A stretch of DNA of 64,000 nt from Prionace glauca. Its lineage: Eukaryota > Chordata > Chondrichthyes > Carcharhiniformes > Carcharhinidae. Under the pieces are notes generated by a model. That model saw only the letters and a list, made by a program, of their open reading frames with translations. It was not told the DNA's origin and did no database searches. Of the stretch, positions 43,590 to 53,232 are shown piece after piece. Position 1 is the stretch's first letter. The number at the start of each line of letters is the position of its first letter. The position numbers and the translations under genes were made by a program. Location: positions 56,538,890 through 56,602,889 of the forward strand of contig CM075760.1 of the NCBI GenBank assembly GCA_037974335.1, read 5' to 3'.

Positions 43590-43655
43590 ATGTGGTTGAA
43601 CTCAGGACCCTTTAGAGACAGAGTCACTGCGCCACCCAGTGACCCACCCGTGTAA
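43590..43655 (-). mobile_element. tRNA-like SINE head relic
   Basis: On the minus strand gggtggcgcagtgactctg and gagttcaaccac resemble decayed A and B boxes. Low-level evidence only. Confidence 0.4.
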
Positions 43656-43746
43656 AGACACCTTCATCTCTGCCTTTTTCTGATCAAATCCAGAGACAGA
43701 ATGAGTGAAGAAGGAGGAGAACCTCGGTGAATTCACTCATAAACTG

Positions 43747-44175
43747 GTCTGTCATGGAGTTTAAAAGGATGAGGGGGGATGTTATAGAGACGTATAAGAT
43801 AATGAAAGGGATGAATAGGGTAGAGGGAGAGAGATTCTTCCCGCTTAGAAAGGACAGCAGTACGAGGGGGCACAGCCTCAAGATAAGGGAGGGAGAGGTG
43901 CAGTTTAGATCAGAGTTGAGGAGGAACTTCTTCACTCAAAGGGTGGTGAATCTCTGGAATTCTGTGCCCATTGAAGTGGTGGAGGCTGCCTCGCTAAATA
44001 TTTTTAAGAAACGGGTTGATGGGTTTTTGATAAGAGAAGGGATTAAGGGTTATGGGGAGAGGGCGGGAAGGTGGAGCTGAGTCACGACAGATCAGCCATG
44101 ATCTTATTGAATGGCGGGGCAGGCTCGAAGGGCTAAATGGACTACTCCTGCTCCTATCTCTCATGTTTCTTTCCT
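43747..44175 (+). mobile_element. CR1-B LINE 3' fragment
   Basis: Reads EFKRMRGDVIETYKIMKGMN, LRRNFFTQRVVNLWNSVP, then cagatcagccatgatctta and ggactactcctgctcct. It is 5'-truncated at about 43747 and ends ggtcttatgg. Confidence 0.85.
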
Positions 44176-44479
44176 ATGGTCTTATGGAGGACCAGCAGCA
44201 TTTAAACTGCCCTTAACTTTGTCTGATTCCCGTTAGTCCACCAGAAATGAGAAATGAATTTGCTCCGAATCTTCACTCCAGGGCATGAAGAAAGATTGTG
44301 TTTCATGTGTTCAAGCAGGCACTAACTGACCGAACGTAAGGCAGAATGTAAAATCAGTGGACTGAATGCAGGAGGAAAACACGAGAATAGTTCCAGAGTT
44401 CAGAAACTTCAGTGACGAATATATTTTGGAGAGTTCTGTTAATTTTCTTAACAGAAAGTTGCTGATGTGACTTTAATGA

Positions 44480-44840
44480 GGCATTCAAAATCCTGAAGGG
44501 TCTTAACAGAGTCGATAGAGAGAAACTTTCAATGGCAGAAGGATTTTGACACAGAGGGCGCGGGTTGAAGTAAATTGGTGAAGGAAACATGGAGACATCA
44601 GGAAAAAACATTTTCAGACAGTGAGTGACCCAGACCTGGAATGTGCTGTTTGAGAGTGTGCTGCAGGCAGAGCCAATTAATGGGTTCAAAATGGGATTGG
44701 ATAATTGTCTGAAAATGAACAAAATGCTAGACTGTGGGGTACAGAATGTTATTGGATGAATTGGTCCTTTAGAGAGCCAACACACACATGACGCTTCAAA
44801 ACGGCCTTCTTCTCTGCTGTAAGTACTCTATCAATGTTGA
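44480..44840 (+). mobile_element. Old LINE 3' fragment
   Basis: Decayed CR1/L2-like end: gaggcattcaaaatcctgaa, gggtcttaacagagtcgata, atgggattggataattgtc, ggccttcttctctgctgtaa. Confidence 0.6.
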
Positions 44841-44904
44841 AAGGGCATCGTGGTAATATCTCTGCGAGACCAATTCCAAGGTAGGCAAATTTCTCAAGAT
44901 ATAT

Positions 44905-45222
44905 ATTGATCCTGATAAATGTGAGGTGATGCATTTTGGAAGGAATAATGTAGAGAGGAGTTACATGATAAAGGGTAGACCAGTTAAGAGTGTAGAAATG
45001 CAGAGGGACCCAGGAGTGCAAGTGTTCATGTCTCTGAAGGTGGCAACACAGGTGGAGAAAGTTGCGTAGAAAGCTTACAGAATGCTAGCCTTTATAGGAA
45101 GGGGTATATAGTATAAGAGCTGGCGTCTAATGCTGCAGTTGTACAGAACGTTGTTTAGACCGCATTTGGAGTACTGCGTCCAGTTCTGGTCACCTTACTA
45201 CCGGAAGGACATGGAGACCCTG
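44905..45222 (+). mobile_element. CR1-A LINE internal fragment
   Basis: Nearly matches 8190-8420 and 9055-9140: gataaatgtgaggtgatgca, gcctttataggaaggggta, cgcatttggagtactgcgtc. It is truncated at both ends, with no 3' UTR. Confidence 0.8.
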
Positions 45223-46000
45223 CTGCTGTGACAATGCACCCTCTTGTTTAAACACTCTGCAATGCTGAGGCTGGAGAGAGGAGTGAACAACAGGGAGCAG
45301 CATTGCAGCTTCTCTCCCCCCATTGAAACTGGGATTGTTGCTCCATCTGCTGCACCATCCCTACCACATCCACTGGGGGGCAGTCTGGACAATGGGCTGC
45401 AGGCAGACCTCACTGCGCCTGCGCCACATTCACACCACCGCCGGCGGCCATCTTGCGTTGCCAGGGGAGACGGCGTCCCGCGCGCTGCACTCTGGAGGAA
45501 TTCCCCTCCTGCACATGCGCCCAGGCAGTTACATTTGAATCTTTTAATATGTTGAATCTTGATGATTATTATTCACATCCTCACCCGTCAGACTTTCGGT
45601 TCCTTCTCCATTAGGGAAAATCATTTCTGTTTTTTATTCCGTCTGGTTTTCAATCACACCCGCGCGGTGCGCTCTGGGAAAATACTACAGCACATGCGCG
45701 GTTCCGCCACCTGCCTCTTTATAAAAATATGTATTTTATTTAATTTTAATTCCGCTCCGGGCGGGATTTCCGGGTGGGAATTTCTCTCATTTTCTACATT
45801 TCTGAAACGCCGCTTTTTCCTCGACGAGGGGGAGGGGCTGTAGTGATGTCATGGCAATATGGCGGCTGACCCCGCCTCTCTGCAGGACCCGGATGTTCCG
45901 CCAACGAGCAGCGGCCGGGCCGGACTGGGCAAGAGGTGTCACTGGGAGGAGCAGCGCCCGGGCGTGTTACAGCGACCCCCGGTGGTCAGGAAGGGAAATA
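45223..46000. promoter_or_regulatory. CpG-rich promoter-like region
   Basis: A GC- and CpG-rich island within AT-rich DNA. It has a YY1-type motif (gccatcttgcg near 45447 on the minus sense and atatggcggctg near 45857), NRF1-like palindromic stretches (gcgcctgcgcc near 45415; gcacatgcgcggttcc near 45691) and no TATA. Direction is unclear; signals exist on both strands. Confidence 0.55.
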
Positions 46001-46182
46001 GCAGCAGGACAGTCTCTGCCCAAAGGCTTCCCCAGTTCAGCTGCTCAGAGACATTGGGAACCTCTTCAACTGGAAACTTCAGCTTTTCACATTCACCCCC
46101 TGTGTTCAGTCATTGTTTAATAGACAACCTCTGTAGTGAAATCAGAAACAACTTGTTCACATTAAAGGGGATGGGAATCTGA
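45859..46182 (+). CDS. Candidate first coding exon, unknown gene (uncertain)
   Basis: An ATG within the YY1-like motif atatggcggctg opens a frame beginning MAADPASLQDPDVPPTSSG and continuing KRCHWEEQRPGVLQRPPVVR with high GC. The second half (about 46030 on) loses GC bias and looks non-coding, so a real exon, if any, probably ends near gtggtcagg|aagg (about 45988) or ggcaagag|gtgtc (about 45935). I do not recognise the product. It may equally be a 5' untranslated or chance frame in a CpG island. Confidence 0.25.
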   Translation: MAADPASLQDPDVPPTSSGRAGLGKRCHWEEQRPGVLQRPPVVRKGNSSRTVSAQRLPQFSCSETLGTSSTGNFSFSHSPPVFSHCLIDNLCSEIRNNLFTLKGMGI

Positions 46183-46514
46183 ACCATTCTGCTCAAAAAG
46201 CTCTGCTCGCCTTGAAATTTCAATTGAAATGTTCAAGATGAGAATTTATAGATACAAATCATGTTGTATGTGGAACGCTCACGATGCCACAATAACATCA
46301 GTACAGACATGTTTTCCCCTCAATTCACTAACTCCCAGTGTGATTCAGTATTTTGTTACAAAATTCCTCTGAAGGACCTTGGGATGTTTTATTGCAATAA
46401 ACGTGTTATATAAATATGAGTTGTTACTGATCCCAGCAGTCAGTTTGTGCACAGTAAGATTCCACAAACAGCAACAACTGATCAATCCATGGTGATGTTA
46501 GTTCAAACACAAAT
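46183..46514. other. Gene-free spacer
   Basis: AT-rich, nothing recognised. Confidence 0.5.
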
Positions 46515-46915
46515 GTTGGTCCTGCTGCACTGTGAAACAGTGGGTTAGCGCTGCTGTCTCACCGCCAGGGACCCGGGTTCGATTCCCAGGGGCACGGTGA
46601 CACAGTGGGTTAGACACTGCTGTCTCACAGCGCCAGGGACCCTGGTTCGATTCCTGGGGGCACGGTGACACAGTGGGTTAGCACTGCTGTCTCATAGCGC
46701 CAGGGACCCGGGTTCTGTTCCGGCCTGTTTGTGTGGAGTCTGCACATTCTCCCCATGTCTGCGTGGATGTCCTCTGGATTTCCTCCCAAATTCTGAAAGA
46801 TGTGCTGGTTTGGTACATTATCCCGAACAGGTACTGGACAGTGGATACTGAGGGAGTTTCATACTAACTTCATTGCAATGTTAAGGTAAGCCTTTCTTGT
46901 GATGAATAAATTAAA
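46515..46915 (+). mobile_element. tRNA-derived SINE with triplicated head
   Basis: Three tRNA-like heads follow each other with B boxes at 46576-46586, 46644-46654 (both ggttcgattcc) and 46711-46721 (ggttctgttcc), a spacing of 68 and 67 bases. Each has a preceding cacagtgggttag A-box-like element. The third is continued by a normal SINE core (gtctgcacattctccccatg) and the ttcattgcaatgttaaggta tail ending in gatgaataaatt. Confidence 0.85.
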
Positions 46916-47199
46916 CTTTATAGATCAGTCAATGTTGAAGGGATTCCAGGATCTGAATGGTTCACACCTGTTGCTGTCTTTGTCACTTGTTTCTGTATTT
47001 AGTGGTTATCGCGTTTGCCTAACACGTGAATGGTCCTCCTTCAAAAGCAGGCAGAAGCATTCATTTAGTGAGGGAAATCTGCATAATTTCAGTTTGTTAC
47101 TGAACATAATCTGAAACTCGATGTTGCAGCCATATACACCTTCTCAGTTTTCTAAATAAAAACCTTTTGTTGATGTTTTGTTTGCACTTCAGCCCCACA

Positions 47200-47470
47200 T
47201 TCCTGTGTGTGGGGGAGGGGGGGTGGGGGGAGGACCTCCTCCTGGGCCAGACACAGAGCAGTTTCACAATGGTGCAGGGTTTCAGCCAATGAGGGAGACC
47301 CAGGCTCAGGCCCGCCCCTCATTCTCTCCAATTGGTTGGAGGACCAGATGCTCCTGTACAGTCCTCCAGCCCCGCCTCCTCTTTCTATTAGTCCGGAGCT
47401 GCCATCAATCACATAGGCATTGTGACCTGTCAGTGACTGAGCATGTGCCATCCACCCGGCCAGCCTGAGG
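47200..47470 (-). promoter_or_regulatory. CCAAT/GC-box promoter-like block, paralogue of 61380-61510
   Basis: It contains agccaatgagg, cccgcccc, ctccaattggttggagga, ccccgcctcc and ccatcaatcaca. On the minus strand it matches the zinc-finger promoter at 61389-61510 in the same order (gactgatt-like, CCAAT, GC box, tcctccaaccaat). It is oriented leftwards and no zinc-finger exon follows on that side. Confidence 0.6.
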
Positions 47471-47724
47471 CAGATAGAACAGTTTCTACAGCGCAGAGGA
47501 TTGTGGACAATCTGGCTGCCATTAGAGATGGACAGTCTTTGTTTGAATCTGGGAAAGTGAGGATGAGATCCTGCCACAGGGCATCACAGTGGATAGGATT
47601 ACTGTCTCACAGCACCAGGGACCCGTGTTCAATTCCAGCCTTGGGTCATTATCTGTATCGAGTTTGCACATTCTCCCCGTGTCTGCATGCATTTCCTCTG
47701 GATGCTCTGTTTTCCTCCTACAGT

Positions 47725-47887
47725 AAAAAGTCTGACAACACCAGGTTTTAGTCCAACCTATTTATTTGATAATATACTCACAAGCTTTCGAGGGGACTGC
47801 CTCTTCGTCAGGTGAATGGAGAGTTCTGGCCTCAGACAGAGCATATAAAGCACAGACAGTTTAGAGATTACTGATTAGAATGCGAAT
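47725..47887 (+). mobile_element. Penelope-like end fragment with 11-bp target duplication
   Basis: Flanked by cctcctacagt at 47714-47724 and 47888-47898. It begins aaaagtctgacaacaccagg and contains ctcacaagctttcgagggg, matching the arms of the palindrome at 60372-60968. Confidence 0.8.
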
Positions 47888-47965
47888 CCTCCTACAGTCC
47901 ATGGATGCACAGGTTAGGTTGATTGGCCATTCAAAATTGAGCCTAGTGTCAGGGGATTAGTATTA

Positions 47966-48040
47966 GAGAGAGGTCATTCCTCTGCTCTGAGTGTGGGAAG
48001 GGATTCACTGAGTTAAGCAACCTAATGACATACCAATGCA
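47966..48040 (+). pseudogene. C2H2 zinc-finger coding fragment inside a SINE
   Basis: Reads [18 protein letters not shown] then LMTYQC, one finger with linker, both zinc Cys and the first spacing, but the His pair is lost. It lies between the SINE stretches ggggattag and tggggttgtgggg that are normally separated by about 15 bases. The sequence resembles the fingers of the local genes. Confidence 0.75.
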
Positions 48041-48117
48041 TGGGGTTGTGGGGATAAGGCCTGGTTGGTGCAGATTCGATGGGCAGAATGGCCTCCTGCA
48101 CTGTAGGAATTCTCATA

Positions 48118-48235
48118 CGAGTTAGGAGCAGGCCACCCAGCTTTTTGAGGCTATTCCATTGTTCAATATGATCGTGGCTGATCTGATTATAACCCTGACC
48201 CCACTTTCTTCCTCCCCTCCCCAACCTCCCTATAG
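48118..48235 (-). mobile_element. LINE 3'-end scrap
   Basis: ggagcaggccacccagc and tcaatatgatcgtggctgat on +, a reversed CR1 3' end. Confidence 0.55.
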
Positions 48236-48894
48236 AGTACAAAACCCAAGTTCCAGCTCCGACCATTCACACCGTGTGATGATAGTTCACGTCCATCCTG
48301 ACCTCTGTCAATATGTCAGTAACAAACCCACACACCATTGTTTGTTAGTTTCACATATCAAATATTTAATAGCATCAGGGTAACACCTGGAAAGTGAGAA
48401 CAATAGCAGCTTACGTGGGTAAGTTTGGCGATCAGCAATTTGGGGTTGATGACCAATTGTTACAGCAGAGAGGGTGTCCATCCAGCCCTTTGTGAGCACA
48501 TGGTGGATCTGACGGACAAGATGGACATGAAGGGATATGAGAAAGAAACGAGGGGAAGATGTGGGGTTCAGGGGAAGCCGTTCAGTCCAATGGGCTAGTG
48601 GAAGGGAGGAAGCAGCAGAGGCAGCTGATCAGATTGTCTCAATCTTAATGACAGAGAAACTCCATGAAATCCTCACACTTATTGTTGGAGGTGAGGACGG
48701 AGGAGACAGGGGAGGGGAGAGACCTGACGACGTCGGAGTTAGTAAAAAGAATACAAGTTTATTTGATGCAAAGTTGATTTATTTGACTTTTAGCAAGATG
48801 ATCAGCCCCTATAGCTAGGGTGGGGTTTCCTGACATCAGCAGAAACAGACCCCAATAAACATGATTCAATCCTGAACATGATTAACAGCAAAAT
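48236..48894. other. Spacer downstream of the minus-strand zinc-finger gene
   Basis: No frame supported. TTTATT (AATAAA on the minus strand) at 48758-48763 and 48778-48783 could serve as poly(A) signals for the gene at 49294-51503. Confidence 0.45.
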
Positions 48895-49293
48895 CTGATC
48901 ACTGTAGTTAATTGTGAACTCACTGGTATCTCAGCACATGGGATAAATAAGCAAATTCCTTCCAACATTCAGGGCAGGTGGAGGCTGTCCACACTGTGAA
49001 ATTTCTGGGTACAGTGAGTTAAAATTATTTCCTGGGTGCATCTGCAGTGAGAGCCCCTGAACGGTATCTTATCAGTATGAACATGTAGAAGTTGCAGTTC
49101 CCAGGAACATTTATTGTATTTCCCACAGTCCCGACATTTAAAGGGTTTTTCCCAATGTGAAATTACTGGTGATCGAAGGAGACAGGATGACTGAGAGGAT
49201 CTGTTTTCTCATGTAGAGCAGGTGGACCTCCCCCTAGTGTGAACTCTCTGGTGTTTCAGCAGACTGGATAACTGAGTGAATCTCTTCCCACAG
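48895..49293 (-). pseudogene. Decayed 3' fingers of the adjacent zinc-finger gene
   Basis: On the minus strand, after the stop at 49294, another frame continues DCGKRFTQLSSLLKHQRVHT. Further left come worn fingers (EKPFKCRDCGKYNKCSWELQ; CPECWKEFAYLSHVLRYQ) with stops. The array was once longer. Confidence 0.7.
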
Positions 49294-51396
49294 TCAGCAC
49301 ATGAAGGGTCTCTCCTCAGTGTGAACTCTCTGGTGTCTCAGCAAGTCATTTGACTGGGTGAATTCCCTCCCACACTGGGAGCAGGTGAATGGTTTCTCCC
49401 CGGTGTGAACTCGCTGGTGTCTTACCAGGTGCGATAACTGAGCGAATCCCTTCTCACACACAGTGCAGGCGAACGGCTTCTCCCCTGTGTGAACTCGCTG
49501 GTGTCTCTGTAGATGTGGTAACTGAGTGAATCTCTTCCCACACTCAGAGCACATGAATGGTCTCTCCTCAGTGTGAACTCGCTGGTGCCGCAGCAGGTTA
49601 GTGGAATTAATAAAACTCTTCCCACACTGGGAGCAGAGGAAGGGCCTCTCCCCGGTGTGAACCCGCTGGTGTCTCAGCAGGTTGGTTGACTGAGTAAATC
49701 CCTTCCCACACTCGGGACAAGTGAACCCCCTCTTCACACTGCGACCTTGCTGGTGTGTCAGCAGGTTGGATGACCGAGTGAATCCCTTTCCATGTTTGGG
49801 GAAAGTGAGGAGCTTTTCCCCAGAGTGTGTGCATTGGTGTTCAGTGAGGTCAGACGATCGTGTGAACGCAGCCCCACAGTGAGAGCAGCTGAATAGTCTC
49901 TCGTCAGTGTGACCGTGTTGATGGGACCCCAATTCCACAGAACTCTGAAAACAAGTCCCACCGTCTGGACATGTAAAAGGTCTTTCATCAGTCTCGCCTC
50001 GTTCGTCTGTCAGCAGGTTAGAGAACGGAATGAATCCCTTCCCAGACTCGGGGCGGGGAACCGGACCGTCCTCGGGACGGGGAACCGGACCGTCCTCGGG
50101 ACGGGGAACCGGACCGTCCTCGGGGCGGGGAACCGGACCGTCCTCGGGGCGGGGAGCCGGACCGTCCTCGGGGCGGGGAACCGGACCGCCCTCGGGGCGG
50201 GGAACCGGACCGTCCTCGGGGCGGGGAACCGGACCGTCCTCGGGGCGGGGAACCGGACCGTCCTCGGGGCGGGGAACCGGACCGTCCTCGGGGCGGGGAA
50301 CCGGACCGTCCTCGGGGCGGGGAACCGGACCGTTCTCGGGGCGGGGAACCGGACCGTCCTCAGTCTGAATTCTCCGGTGTCCCTGCTGACTGGGTGAGAC
50401 TGTGACTCCCTTCCCAGACTCGGTGCAGCTCAAAGTTCTTGCCTCAGTGTGAACTCGCTTGTGCCCCTCCCAGCTGGATAAAGTAGTGAATCCCTTCCCA
50501 CACTCAGAGCAGATAAATGGTCTCTCCTCAGTGTGAATTCTCTGGTGATCCAATAGGTGGGATGACCGAGTGAATCCCTTCCCACACTCAGAGCAGATAA
50601 ATGGTCTCTCCCCAGTGTGCGCCCGATGGTGTCTGAGCAGGTCATTTGATTGAGTGAATCCCTTTCCACACACAGAGCAGATAAATGGTCTCTCCCCAGT
50701 GTGAACCCGTTTGTGTCTGAGCAGGTCATTTGCCTGAGTGAATCCCTTCCCACACTCGGAGCAGGTGAATGGTCTCTCCCCCGTATGAACTCGCTGGTGT
50801 CTCTGCAGGTGAGATAACTGAGTGAATTCCTTTCCACAATCAGAACAGGTAAATGGTCTCTCCCCAGTGTGAACTCGCTGGTGTCTCTGCAGATGGGATA
50901 ACTGAGTGAATTCCCTTCCACACACAGAGCAGGTGAACGGGGTGTCCCCAGTGTGAACTCGCTGGTGTCTCTGCAGGTTGGATGAATTTGTGAATCCGTT
51001 GCCACACGCAGGGCAGGTGAAAGGCCTCTCTCCAGTGTGAACACGCTGGTGTGTCTGTAAATTAGTCGAATTAATGAATCCCTTCCCACATTCAGAGCAG
51101 GTGAAGAGCCTCTCCCCAGTGTGAGTGTGTTGGTGTGTCAGCAGGCAGGATAACTGAGTGAATTCCTTTCCACACACAGAGCAGGTAAACGGCCTCTCCC
51201 CAGTGTGAATTCGTTGGTGTCTGAGAAGGGTGAATGATCGAGTAAATCCTTTCCCACAAACACTGCAAATGAACAGCCTGCCTCCAGTGTGAGCTCGCTG
51301 ATGTTTCAAAAGGCCAGATGATTGGCTGAATCTTTGTCCACACACAGAACACGTGTACCGTTTCTCCCCGCTGAGAACGGGACTGTTTCCTTCCAT
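49294..51396 (-). CDS. C2H2 zinc-finger protein with internal PRPE repeat, 700 codons
   Basis: Probable sequence-specific DNA-binding nuclear protein. From the N-terminus: MEGNSPVLSGEKRYTCSVC starts 11 consecutive canonical fingers (C-X2-C-X12-H-X3-H, HTGERPF linkers; about residues 15-325), then a degenerate one. About 13 copies of GPVPRPED follow (residues about 345-450; 50041-50366). Three worn fingers and six canonical fingers come next, and the frame ends abruptly at ERPFMC. The next bases restore a finger in another frame, so a 2-base loss or assembly error truncates the array. The coding exon probably starts at an acceptor (aaaatcacag) whose first exon base is 51503. No KRAB or SCAN box is visible in this exon. 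A minus-strand first exon may lie near 55861-55960. Confidence 0.88.
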   Translation of the reverse strand: MEGNSPVLSGEKRYTCSVCGQRFSQSSGLLKHQRAHTGGRLFICSVCGKGFTRSFTLLRHQRIHTGERPFTCSVCGKEFTQLSCLLTHQHTHTGERLFTCSECGKGFINSTNLQTHQRVHTGERPFTCPACGNGFTNSSNLQRHQRVHTGDTPFTCSVCGREFTQLSHLQRHQRVHTGERPFTCSDCGKEFTQLSHLQRHQRVHTGERPFTCSECGKGFTQANDLLRHKRVHTGERPFICSVCGKGFTQSNDLLRHHRAHTGERPFICSECGKGFTRSSHLLDHQRIHTEERPFICSECGKGFTTLSSWEGHKRVHTEARTLSCTESGKGVTVSPSQQGHRRIQTEDGPVPRPENGPVPRPEDGPVPRPEDGPVPRPEDGPVPRPEDGPVPRPEDGPVPRPEGGPVPRPEDGPAPRPEDGPVPRPEDGPVPRPEDGPVPRPEDGPVPRPESGKGFIPFSNLLTDERGETDERPFTCPDGGTCFQSSVELGSHQHGHTDERLFSCSHCGAAFTRSSDLTEHQCTHSGEKLLTFPKHGKGFTRSSNLLTHQQGRSVKRGFTCPECGKGFTQSTNLLRHQRVHTGERPFLCSQCGKSFINSTNLLRHQRVHTEERPFMCSECGKRFTQLPHLQRHQRVHTGEKPFACTVCEKGFAQLSHLVRHQRVHTGEKPFTCSQCGREFTQSNDLLRHQRVHTEERPFMC
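50041..50366. repeat. 24-bp coding minisatellite
   Basis: About 13 tandem copies of a 24-base unit (cggggaaccggaccgtcctc plus four) lie within the zinc-finger frame, encoding GPVPRPED on the minus strand. Variants are few (gggacgg, gggagcc, accgccc), indicating recent expansion. Units are multiples of three, so gain or loss keeps the frame; the plus strand stays open by the same logic and is not a gene. Confidence 0.95.
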
Positions 51397-51696
51397 GTTG
51401 GAAGTCCTGTGATATTCAGGTTATGACAAACTGGATGATTCTCAGATTCTGGTGTGATGTTTGATTCGAGATTCCTGATTGTCAATCCCCCTCCTCCTCA
51501 ATCCTGTGATTTTAAAAAAAGAAAAAAAGGGAGTGAGAGAGAGTTCACACAAACACAAAAGCAACCTGTGAATGTGAGCTGAATGAATGTAGTAAATTTG
51601 TGGGGCCAGCAGGAGGAAAAAGTGATCATGAAAACTGCTCAATCTCCACAAAAACCCAACTGGCTCAACCTGCAGAGACACAGGGATACCGGCACC

Positions 51697-52287
51697 ATGG
51701 ACAAAAGATGGAGATGTGGGGACTGTGGGAAGGGATTCCGTTGCCCATCTGCTCTGGAAACTCATCAACGGGTTCACACTGGGGAGAGTCCTTTCACCTG
51801 TTCCACGTGTGGGCAGGGATTTAGCAAGTCATCCACACTGCAGTCACACCTGCGTGTTCACACTGGAGAGAGGCCATTCATCTGCTCAGAGTGTGGGAAA
51901 GGATTCACTCAGTCAACCAACTTGCTAACACACCATCGAGTTCACACCCGGGAGAGACCATTTACTTGCTCTGAGTGTGGGAAGAGATTCACTCAGTCCT
52001 CCAACCTACTGATACACCAGCGAGTTCACACTGGAGAGAAGTCATTCATCTGCTTTGAGTGTGGGAAGAGATTCACACAGTCAGCCAACCTGCTGATACA
52101 CCAGCGAATTCACACTGGAGAGAGACCTTTCACCTGCTCTGCATGTGGGAAGGGATTCAGCAGGTTATCTATCCTACAGGAGCACCAGCGCATGCACACC
52201 AGGGAGACGCCATTCATCTGCTCTGTTTGTGGGCAGAGATTTACTTGGTCCTCCCTCCTGCTGAGACACAGGCTAGTTCACAAGTGA
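51697..52287 (+). CDS. C2H2 zinc-finger protein, seven fingers (arm A)
   Basis: [18 protein letters not shown] opens seven C2H2 fingers with canonical linkers, ending [15 protein letters not shown] and TGA. An upstream in-frame ATG at 51583 would add 38 residues that have no finger character and include the duplication breakpoint at 51666, so 51697 is preferred. There is no effector domain. The frame is intact although it is a copy of a longer gene truncated in its first visible finger ([10 protein letters not shown] precedes the ATG). It lies head to head with the gene at 49294-51503, whose exon start is only about 160 bases away, and its promoter is not evident. Expression is doubtful. Confidence 0.75.
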   Translation: MDKRWRCGDCGKGFRCPSALETHQRVHTGESPFTCSTCGQGFSKSSTLQSHLRVHTGERPFICSECGKGFTQSTNLLTHHRVHTRERPFTCSECGKRFTQSSNLLIHQRVHTGEKSFICFECGKRFTQSANLLIHQRIHTGERPFTCSACGKGFSRLSILQEHQRMHTRETPFICSVCGQRFTWSSLLLRHRLVHK

Positions 52288-52425
52288 TTACGTGAGTTGG
52301 ATTCTGCTGTTATTGTTGCTGTTAATCACATCCAGGACTGAAACGTGTCTATTCATATACAATGTTGATGGGAGGTGTGTGTCTGTCCCATTGTTTAGAG
52401 TGAATTGAAATTGTGAGTTGAACCA

Positions 52426-52497
52426 TAGAATCCCATAGAACGGCCAGAAGAAGGCCATTCGGCCCATCAAGGCTGCACCTACTCTGATCCCTATTTA
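52426..52497 (-). mobile_element. SINE 3'-end scrap
   Basis: atagaatcccatagaacggc and aaggccattcggcccatcaa on +, the reversed end of a tRNA-SINE. It is present in both arms (also at 59020-59090). Confidence 0.65.
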
Positions 52498-53232
52498 AAG
52501 GGCGAAAAGCTGCAGCATGCTACGGTGCAGAGGGACCTGGGGGTCCTTGTGCATGAGTCGCAAAAACCCAGTCTGCAGGTGCAAATGGGATGCTGGCCTT
52601 TATAGCAAGGGGGACAGAATATAAAAGCAGGGAGGTCTTGCTGCAACTGTATAGGGCACTGGTGAGGCCGCAGCTGGAGTACGGTGTGCAGTTTTGGTCG
52701 CCGCACTTGCGCAAGGATATTTTGGCCTTGGAGGGAGTGCAGAGGAGGTTCACTAGGCTGATACCGGAGATGAGGGGGTTGGACTATGAAGAGAGACTAA
52801 ATAGACTGGGTCTGTATTTGCTGGAATTGAGAAGAATGAGGGGGGATCTTATAGAGACGTATAAGATAATGAAGGGGATGGATAGGTAGAGGTAGAGAGA
52901 TTCTTCCTGCTTAGAAAGGACAGCAGGACTAGAGGGCACAGCCTCAAGATAAGGGGGGACAGTTTAGATGAGAGTTGAGGAGGAACTTCTTCACTCAAAG
53001 GGTGGTGAATCTCTGGAATTCTCTGCCCGTTGAAGTGGTGGAGGCTACCTCGCTAAATATATTTAAGTCACGGGTAGATAGGTTTCTGATAGACAAGGGA
53101 ATTAAGGGTTATGGGGAGAAAGTGGGAAAGTGGAACTGATCCACTTCAGATCAGCCATGATCTTATTGAATGGCGGGGCAGGTTCGAAGGGCTAGATGGC
53201 CTACTCCTGCTCCTATTTCTTATGTTCTTATG
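52498..53232 (+). mobile_element. CR1-B LINE, 5'-truncated (arm A)
   Basis: Starts gggcgaaaagctgcagcatg, reads VQRDLGVLVHESQKPSLQVQ, KGMLAFIARG-like and LEYGVQFWSPHLRKDILALE, RRFTRLIPEMRGLDYEERLN. It ends cagatcagccatgatctta to ttatgttcttatg. A short deletion follows SLQVQ relative to 11478-12030. It forms the 3' part of the duplicated cassette. Confidence 0.88.

Larger units (their letters stand above)
47580..48125 (+). mobile_element. tRNA-derived SINE carrying two insertions
   Basis: The head (gtgttcaattccagcc near 47625) and core (gtttgcacattctccccgtg) run to 47724. The body resumes at 47888 (tggatgcacaggttaggttg) and ends ctcctgcactgtaggaattc near 48110. The first insertion is a Penelope-like remnant (47725-47887), the second a zinc-finger coding fragment (47966-48040). 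Confidence 0.8.
51666..53232 (+). repeat. Inverted duplicate, arm A (zinc-finger frame plus CR1-B)
   Basis: Nearly identical in reverse complement to 58280-59852. It starts abruptly in mid-finger at caacctgcagagacacag and ends exactly at the CR1-B terminus cttatgttcttatg. Only scattered base differences are seen (for example MDKRW versus MEKRW). Confidence 0.92.

Noticed and set aside
49909-50397. Plus-strand RGTGPSS repeat frames
   Set aside because: Antisense reading of the 24-bp minisatellite within the zinc-finger gene.
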